The notes under the pieces were generated by a model. It was not told the origin of the DNA. It saw only the letters and a program-made list of their open reading frames with translations, and made no database searches. Of a DNA stretch of 64,000 nt, positions 46,439 through 55,400 are shown one piece after another. The DNA is from Calonectria ilicicola. Lineage: Eukaryota; Ascomycota; Sordariomycetes; Hypocreales; Nectriaceae. Numbering within the stretch: the first letter of the stretch is position 1; every line of letters begins with the position of its first letter. The DNA lies in the NCBI GenBank assembly GCA_020809705.1, contig CP085826.1:372001-436000 (forward strand). The letters run 5' to 3'. The position numbers and the translations under genes are program-made.

Positions 46439-49400
46439 ATGACAATGGACCCGGGAATTCATGAATTTCACCACACGCTGGAGCTTTTGCTCCTCGTGGA
46501 CCCAGCTGTCATCCAAGCCCGTGTCTTCAACCCCACCCTGGCCGACGGGGATGCACACTGGGTTGTCGCAGTGGAAGCCGACGATGAGGAGGAGGAGGAC
46601 GAGGAAGAGGAGGAACCGTTTCTGGATCTTGTGAACGCCCTTCGCGAAAGATTGACGCTGGCAATGAAACCCACCAAACAGGAGACTTGGTTACCAAAGA
46701 AGTGGTTTCTTATCGACGAAATTCCATTGCATGGCGATGGTGCCATTAACGACGACCAGCTGCGACTCATGCTCATTGGGAGATACAAGGGCGCCGATGC
46801 CAGCGATAGGACCGTCACCTGCCTGGACTTTAGTACTGACCCCCCAGCAGTAACTAACATCATCCTCGAGGGGCCTTCAGAAACAGAAGCCGTTGCTGAT
46901 GACGTGCAAGAAGACGCCAGGAGCGAGTCTGCTGAGAGTGATGATTTCTTTAAAGAATACGTCGCTAAAGAACCCATTCCTGGGGAGGAGTCCAAAGAGG
47001 CCGATGCTTCCAGCAACGGCACAAAACGAGAATCATCAGAAAACGACTATGTAGTGGTGTCCCCAGTAGCAACACCACCCGCTGTGTCAACGCCCACTAC
47101 GGCAACACCCACCGCAGCAACGCCGGCCGCAGCAACACCCACTGCGGCCGCGGCATCCGCTGAAGATTTGGATCTAAAGAATGCCATGGCTTACAACAAA
47201 GAAGCCCCCGATATTGTGCGTTCGTGCATCCACGAGCTCATTGAAACTCAGGCTTTACAGCGCCCTGACTTAATCGCCATCGACGCCTGGGACGGACAGT
47301 TCACCTACCAACAGCTCAATGCTGCGGCCAACAGACTGGCCTCGCATCTTACCAACCACTTCAACATCCAGCTGGGAGACCTCGTTCACGTGTGCTTTGA
47401 GAAGTCGGTCTGGTTCTTCGTTTCTATTCTCGCCATCAACAAGGCCGGTGCGGCTTGGGTGCCTCTGGAGCCGTCTCACCCACCACAGCGCCACCAGGAG
47501 ATTGTCAAGCAAACCCGAGCCCGTCTGGCTCTGGCTTCAGCTGCACATGCCAGCAAGTGTGCTGAACTCGTCACAGATGTCGTCAAGGTGACAGCTCCTC
47601 TCAATCGACGACTAACGCAGAGATTCGGCCCCGCACCACCAGCGCCAACCGTCATTGTCGCGCCCAACCAGCCTGCCTACGCCATGTTCAACTCTGGGAG
47701 GACCGGATCCCCTGTTGGTTTTGTCATGGAACACAGCGGTGTCTGTACCAGCCAGACAGCCATTGCGAACCGCCTTGGCCTAACACCAGATGTCAGAATC
47801 CTTCAATTCGCCCCATATGTTTTCGATCTATGTCTTGGAGAAATATTTGCTCCTTTAATTACCGGAGCCACGCTCTGCGTGCCCTCCGACGAGATTCAGA
47901 TGCAGGATCTCAAGGGATTCATCAACGAAAAGAACGTCACCTGGGCGTTCCTCACACCTTCGTTTGCGAGATCCTTGAAACCTGCCGACATCCCCGGACT
48001 CAAACTTTTGCTTCTCACCGGAGAAGCTGTCGGCCACGATGTTTTCGACACCTGGATCGGCCATGTACGACTTGCTACCGGCTGGGGCCCCGCCGAAGCA
48101 GGTGTGTTCAGTACTCTACACGAGTGGAAGTCTTCTAGCGAATCGCCGCTTACCATTGGTAACCCCGTTGGAAGCTTCTGCTGGATCGTGGACCCCGACG
48201 ATGCTCAAAAACTCAGCGCTGCTGGGTCCCCTGGTGAAATGGTCATCCAGGGCCCGACTCTGCTTCGCGAGTACCTTGGAGACCCGGAAAAGACTGAAGA
48301 AGTTACAGTTACGGATCTTCCCTCTTGGGCGCCACAGAAGGACTCCCCCCACTACAACAGGTTTTTCAAGTCTGGAGACCTTTGCGTTTACACGAAGAGC
48401 GGTGCTATTGAGTTTGTTGGTCGCAAGGACACTCAGGTCAAGATTAACGGTCTCCGTGTTGAGTTGGACGAGATTGAGTACCATTTCCAAGAGGCTCTTG
48501 AAGACGTTCGCCATGTCCTAGTTGATGTTTTCGAAGAGAATGGAGAGAGCACTCTTTTCGTGTACTTCTGTTTCTCGGACGACGTAAGAATGCCCACTGG
48601 ATCTAACTTCACCGCCGAGTCGATTTTGCTGCCTTTGACGCCCGAAATCCGCAGCCAGATTGCTGATGCTGCCGGCGATCTGAAATACGTCCTTCCCAGC
48701 TACATGGTTCCGACAGTATACTGGCCCTGTCGGTTCATGCCATCTCTCACAGCAACTAGGTTGGACAGAGGTGGACTAAAGCGACTAGCAAGTTCTCTTC
48801 CGCGGGATCAGTACACCATTAAGGCTATTTTGGAGGCCATGAAGAGCAAGCCAGCTGCCATTGCCGCGCAGGAGAGTAAGCCAGCCACCACTCCAGCATC
48901 AGCGCCTCCCATGACTCCCTCGACGCCCTTCTCTCCTCTTACGGCGGATGAGAATGTTGAGCCAGCCTTTGCTCAAATGATGACTCTATCTGCTGTTTCA
49001 AAGAACGACAAGGCCGACCCTGCCACTACTCCACGGGAGATTTCCATCACACCCACTCACCCTCACGCAGAAGCCAAGAAGGAAGAGGAGCCGAGCGAAC
49101 CGGAGGCTCCTGCAGAGCGTGTTTCTACAAAGCGAGTTTCTATCGCGCGTGCACCTGTGGATTGGATGGAGGGTGGAACAATCGCTTCGAAGCGGATTTC
49201 TATCACACGCGGTTCTGTGGATTTCACGAACCGTCAATCAGTCATTGGTTCGAGGCGGCCCTCCGTTGCCAGCTCTTCCAATGAAACGATAATTACTGGA
49301 AGACGACCTTCGTTAGTACGTGGTACCAATGAGGCCAATCCTACTGGCAGACGGTCTTCCTTTGCACGTGCAAACGGTCCGCCAGGCGCGACTCAAAAGC

Positions 49401-52400
49401 GTGTTTCAATCGTACTCCCTACAGACGCCAAGAAGATTGAACCAGGTGCTCCCTCGAAACGGTCTTCCATGGCACTCCCTCCTTCGGATTTCGAAAAGAT
49501 TGAAGAGAAGACCGAACCACCTGTTGTTCATCAAGATCTTGGCTTGTTCAATATTAACCCTTTTGCAACCGATGACAAGATTGAGGAGGAAGAGGGTGAG
49601 CCAACTGATCCCCTTCCAGAGGAGATTCTGTTCACTATCGCCTCGCTCCCAGAAGATGACAAGAGGCACACAACTCATTCAGAGGCGGAGAAGAGCGGAT
49701 CAACTGCCACTGCTTCTGAAAATGCCGCCACAGAGCGGGAGAAGTATCGAGCATCGCACAGGATATCCACTGTCTCCACCATTTCTGAGATGACAGACAC
49801 TGAATTAGCACGGGGACCATCCACGATATCCACACTCTCAGAGGAGTCTTCCCTAGATTCTCCTATCTCGCCGGTGCAAGAGATGTCCACTATCCCAGAG
49901 GGCGAGACAAGTGAACCATTTTCTGCTCCTGCGCAGAACAGGTTAACTGTGTCTGCTCCTCTGAATAGAAAGAGCAGGCCACCAACCGCGGTTATGCAGG
50001 AGATTTTCACTCTGGAAACCATCAAGCCAAAGGGTGGAAATAGCATTGACGCTCTTGTAGAGGTAGAGGCGGATGATGTAGCCGCTTCCCTTCCACAAGA
50101 AACTCCTGCTGTGCGAACGCTTTCACTTCGCAAGAAGAAGACAAACGGCAATCTGCGGGAGAGAGATGTTTCTCCTGGTGCAAAGCATGTGAAGAACGAT
50201 TCAACCTCTACTATTCCCGGGGCAACAGACGCCAGGGCTTCGATGGCGACGACCACAGCATCTAATGTTTCAGAGCGAGAACCAGACCCGCAAATGGAGC
50301 AGCGAATCAAGCCTATCTGGGCATCCGTTCTCAACATTCCCGAATCATCGATTAATGAAGAAGACAGCTTCCTGAGCCTTGGTGGTGACTCTATGGCGGT
50401 GATTGAGTTCATCGCGCGTGCCCATGATGCAGGCATAACGATTACTGGAAAGGACTTCTTTGAAGACCCCCGACTGACGGCAGTGGCTGCTGGGGCCGTT
50501 GATGGGAAGCAAGTGGTGGAGCCTACTGAGCCTTTTGACCTGCTCCCAGAGAAGAACAAGAAGAAGATTCTCAAGGCTGTGGTCGATCAGTGTAAATTGA
50601 AGAACCCACAGGATATCCAAGATGTTTATCCTTGCACTGGTCTTCAAGAGACTCTTATGGCACTCACACTCAAGAACCCTGGCTCATATATTAGGAAGTT
50701 TGTATTCAAGCTCCCTGATGATGTCTTCACAGCTCTGTTCCGAGGCGTATGGGAGAAGACAGTCAAGCTTTGCGACAACCTACGAACTCGAATCATTGCT
50801 TTTGCCGGCACTACATACCAGGCTACCATCGGCGGATCTCCCACCTGGGAGCGAACTACTGGCCTTGACCTCGCTGCTTTCATGACTTCCTTCAAGGATA
50901 TCACCATGGAACACGGCTCGCAACTTTGCCGATATGCCGTCATTACCGAAAAGGCAGGCAACCGATACTTTGTTCTGGCTATGCATCAGGCCATCTACGA
51001 TGACTGGAGTTTGAACATGGTGTTCGAGACATTCCATAGTCTCACCCACGGCAGGAAAATCCCTCCAATGGTACCATACTCTAGCTTCATTGAGAGCAAT
51101 CTCAAGGTTGATATTGAGGATGTCAAAGACTACTGGATGGAGCAACTGGACGGTGCTCAGCAGAGCCTCTTCCTGAAGAACGACTTGGCAACACATTCAG
51201 AGCAGGCTAGCCAACATCTGACAGTCGATATTCAGTTCCCCGACATCAAAAAGCTTCCATTTACCAAGGCTACAATTATCCGAGCCGCTTGGGCACTGGT
51301 TCTCGCACGCTATTGTGACAGCGACGATGTCTGTTTTGGTGCTACCGTACTAGGACGCTATGCTCCTATCCCCGGCATGAATAGGCTACCTGGACCAGCA
51401 TCAGCCACTGTTCCAGTCCGAGTTCGCTTGGACCAAGAAGAGTCTGTGGCCGAGTTCCTTGAGAAGGTCCAGAAGCAGACAGTAGAGATGATGGGATACG
51501 AACAATTTGGTCTGCGCAACATCGCCATGCTCAGCTCTGACGCCAGGGATGCTTGCAATTTCTCCACTCTCCTGGTGGTGCAACCGATTGAGCCTAAGCA
51601 GATTGCAGACGAAGAGGGCAGCCTTTTATTGCCCATCGATGCCGCCACATTCACACCAGAGCCAGTCAAGACGGCTTCATCGTATCCTTTGACGCTGGAG
51701 GCCAAGACCTACAAGGACCACACCGAATTGGCGTTCTCATTCAACCCTGCACTGCTATCCAAGGGTCAGCTTGAAGCCATGGCCAGCCACCTTAAATACG
51801 CCATTGAGCAACTGGTTGCAGCAGACGATACAGAACTTGGCGAGGTGTCTCTCATGAGCCCCTGGGATATGGAGAAGATCATTGAGTGGAACAAGGACAA
51901 GGTGACTGAGGTGCGATCGGTTTGTATCTACGACATGATTGCACACCACGCTCATCAGTCCCCCGAAAGGGACGCTCTAGTGTCTCGCGAGGGCAAGCTT
52001 ACATACCAAGAGCTTGATGAGAAGTCGACAAACCTCGCCAAGCACCTCGTTGGTCTTGGTCTGAAGCCGGAAATGATCGTGCCAACCTGCTTCGAAAAGT
52101 CCATTTGGGCCATCGTTGCACAGCTTGCCATCATGAAGGCCGGTGGTGCATTCCTTCCCTTGGATCCTAACCACCCCATCAGCCGTCGCAGACAGCTTAT
52201 TGGGGAGGTCGGAGCTCCCTTCGTCGTCGTGTCGCTTGTTACTGCTGAGTCCTTTACTGCAGACGACAGAATCGTGTTGGTCTCTCCATCAACGAGTTCC
52301 AACATTCCCGGCAAGCGTACTGATTTCATGACCAAATCCACTCCCAAAAACGCAGCCTACGTCTTCTTCACATCTGGATCCACTGGCCAGCCCAAGGGTG

Positions 52401-55400
52401 TCGTTGTGGAGCAGGTTGCTCTGTGCTCTAGCATTATTGGCCATGGTACTGCCTACGGCTTTGGTCCCGACTCTCGCGTGTTGCAATTCTCCAACTATGT
52501 CTTTGACGGTAGTATCGCACAGAGCTTTACACCTTTGGCTTTTGGAGGTACTGTTTGTGTGCCATCTGACGAGGAGCGTCTGGGTGACATTGCCAAGTTC
52601 ATCAACGATATGGAAGTCAACTTTTGCGATCTCACTCCCTCGTTCGCCCGAACTCTCAACCCTGCAGACGTTCCCAAAGTCAAGACATTGGTCCTGGCTG
52701 GTGAAGCCCCGTCCAAGGACAATCTTGAGACATGGTTTGACCACGTTAAGCTCATTAACGCTTATGGTCCAACGGAAGCTGCCGTGTGCTGTACCCTGCA
52801 TAAGTATGAGTCCAAGAATGACTCGCCGACAACAATTGGTCGCAGTCTGAATGCCAAGTGTTGGATCGTCGACACCAAGGATCACACACGCTTGGTACCC
52901 GTGGGCTGTGTTGGTGAGCTCGTGGTCCAGGGACCAACCCTGGCTCGCGGTTACCTTAATGACCCAATGCAGACCCAGGATTGCTTTGTTGATGATGTTA
53001 ATCTGGCTCCTGAGTTGTCGAATGGCGACCCATCTGTCTTTTACAAGACTGGAGATTTGGCCAAGTATAATTTCGATGGTTCCATCGAGTATGTTGGAAG
53101 AATGGACACGCAGGTTAAGATCCGTGGCCAGCGTATTGAACTTGCTGAAGTCGAATATCAAATCAGCTGCTGTCAAAACATTTACCAGACTGTTGTTGAT
53201 GTGGATGAGTCCGAGCGTGGCACAAGTCTGGTTGCATACTTCACACTTGCTGATGGCGAAAACTACCCTGAGCCAACCGACAAGAGCGAAGTCACGGCGG
53301 AGAACGTGTTCCTCCCCTTGACAGCCGATACTGAGGACCAGATCCAGAGTATGGTTGACCACCTGAACTCGGTCTTGCCCAGCTACATGGTTCCCACTGT
53401 CTTCATCCCTTGCAAATTCTTGCCATCCTTGGCTTCGTTCAAGCTGGACAGAGTGGCGCTACGGGCTATTATGTCGAGCATGGATTATGAATCGCTCTCT
53501 AAATATGCCGGCATCGATGGGAAGAAGCACCCTGTCAAGACTCCCATGGAAGCTGTGTCGCAGAATGTTTGGGCCGAAATTCTTAACAGACGCCCAGAAA
53601 GTATTGGACGAACTGATAGTTTCACGGCTCTTGGTGGCGATGATGTCTCTGCGGTCCAGGTGGTATCCCGTCTTAGCTACATGGGCTTGACCGTTTCGGT
53701 CCAGGACGTTTTTGCCAACCACCGCCTGTCGGTCTTCGCTGACAAGATTGTGGGAAGCATCAAGGAGGAGCTGCCTCCTATTCCACCCTTCAGTCTACTC
53801 ACTGACGTCAACTCTGAAGTCCTCAAGGTAACAATCAGAGACCAGTGTGAGCTTAAACTGGAGGATGAGATCCAGGATGCCTATCCTTGTACAAACTTCC
53901 AGGAAGGTCTTTTGCTCCTTGCACAGAAACAACCCAGATCTCACATCTTCAAGCATGTGTATAACGTGCCTGAAAATGTTGATGCTACCAAGTTCAAAGC
54001 GGCTTGGAACCGAGTACTCGAGCTTTGCACCAACCTGCGAACCCGCATCGTTTTGCACAAGGGCAGACCAATGCAGGCCGTCATTAAGGATGAGCCCCTG
54101 TGGGAGGAGCCAGCCGAGAATACTTACCTGACATCATTCATTGAAGATAAGAACAACAGCATGGAAGTGACATACGGTTCACGACTTTGCCGATACGCCC
54201 TCGTCACCGAAACTCCACAAGACCGATACTTTGTCGTCTACATCCACCACTCGATTACCGATGCTGAGAGTAACAGTTTGATGCTTGAGCTTCTCCGCAA
54301 CGTCTACGCCGATGCCACCGTCTCGAAGCCGCAATTGTTCTCCACCTTCATCAACTACACCACCCAGATTGATCGAGATGCATCCGTTTCTTATTGGAAG
54401 AAGCAGCTGGAAGGCACCGAGCGCGCCAACTTCCTGAAGACCATTTCGCCAACAGATGACACGATCCCCATCACTCAGGTCGTAAAGACGCCCATTCAAA
54501 TTCCCAAGTTGGCCGATCCTTCAATCACAATGACCAGTATCCTTCGATCAACATGGGCAATCATCCTGTCGCGCTTCAACAACACTGATGATGTATGCTT
54601 CGGTACCACCGTTTCCGGACGTCACGCTCCTGTCGCTGGAATCGACTCCATCATCGGACCTACTTCAGCCATGGTGCCTATCCGATTGAAACTGAACCAG
54701 CAGCAAAATGTGGAGGCTCTTCTTGAGGATGTCCAAAACCAGGCATTCGAAATGGTTGGATACGAACATTTTGGTCTGAAGAACATCTCTCTCATTAGCC
54801 CCCAGACCAGGGACGCCTGTGACTTTTCCAGTCTATTGCTTGTCCACCCCGCCCAACAATCAACTAGGCCCGAGACGGAGGCCGGCACAGTTCTTATTCA
54901 GGTCAACTCGGAAGAGGATGAGAACAACCAGCACGAATACTTTGCTAACCCTCTCGTTGTCACCTGTGTGCTCTACGATGATGAAATCGAGCTACAGCTT
55001 ACTTACCACGTTGATGCCATTGGCGGAGACCAGATCCAGTCGTTGGCCCAGCAGTTTGAGCATATTTTCAACCAAATCTGCACACAGCCCGAGTCTCAGC
55101 TTGACACAATTTCTGTAGCGAGTCAGTGGGACGTTGAAACCGCAATCGCATGGAACGACCATGAAGTTGAGGTTGTCGAGTCCTTGATTCACCACCTCAT
55201 TGAGGACCGAGCAGAGATGCACCCCGAGGCACCAGCTATTGCTGCTTGGGATGGGAATATGACATATGAGCAGCTCAACTCAGCAGCAAACAAATTCTCA
55301 AATCTGCTGGTCAACGCTCACAATGTCAAGCCTGGCCAATTTGTTCCAGTCTGCTTTGAGAAGTCTGTTTGGTATACTGTTGCCATCCTAGCTATCAACA

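Noticed and set aside
49675..50574. Minus-strand open frame of 299 codons inside the NRPS
   Set aside because: Antisense shadow of the Ser/Glu-rich NRPS linker; no domain, low-complexity, start and stop unrelated to any signal.
52289..53362. Minus-strand 357-codon frame opposite NRPS module 2
   Set aside because: Mirror of a well-conserved adenylation domain; codon bias on the other strand explains it.
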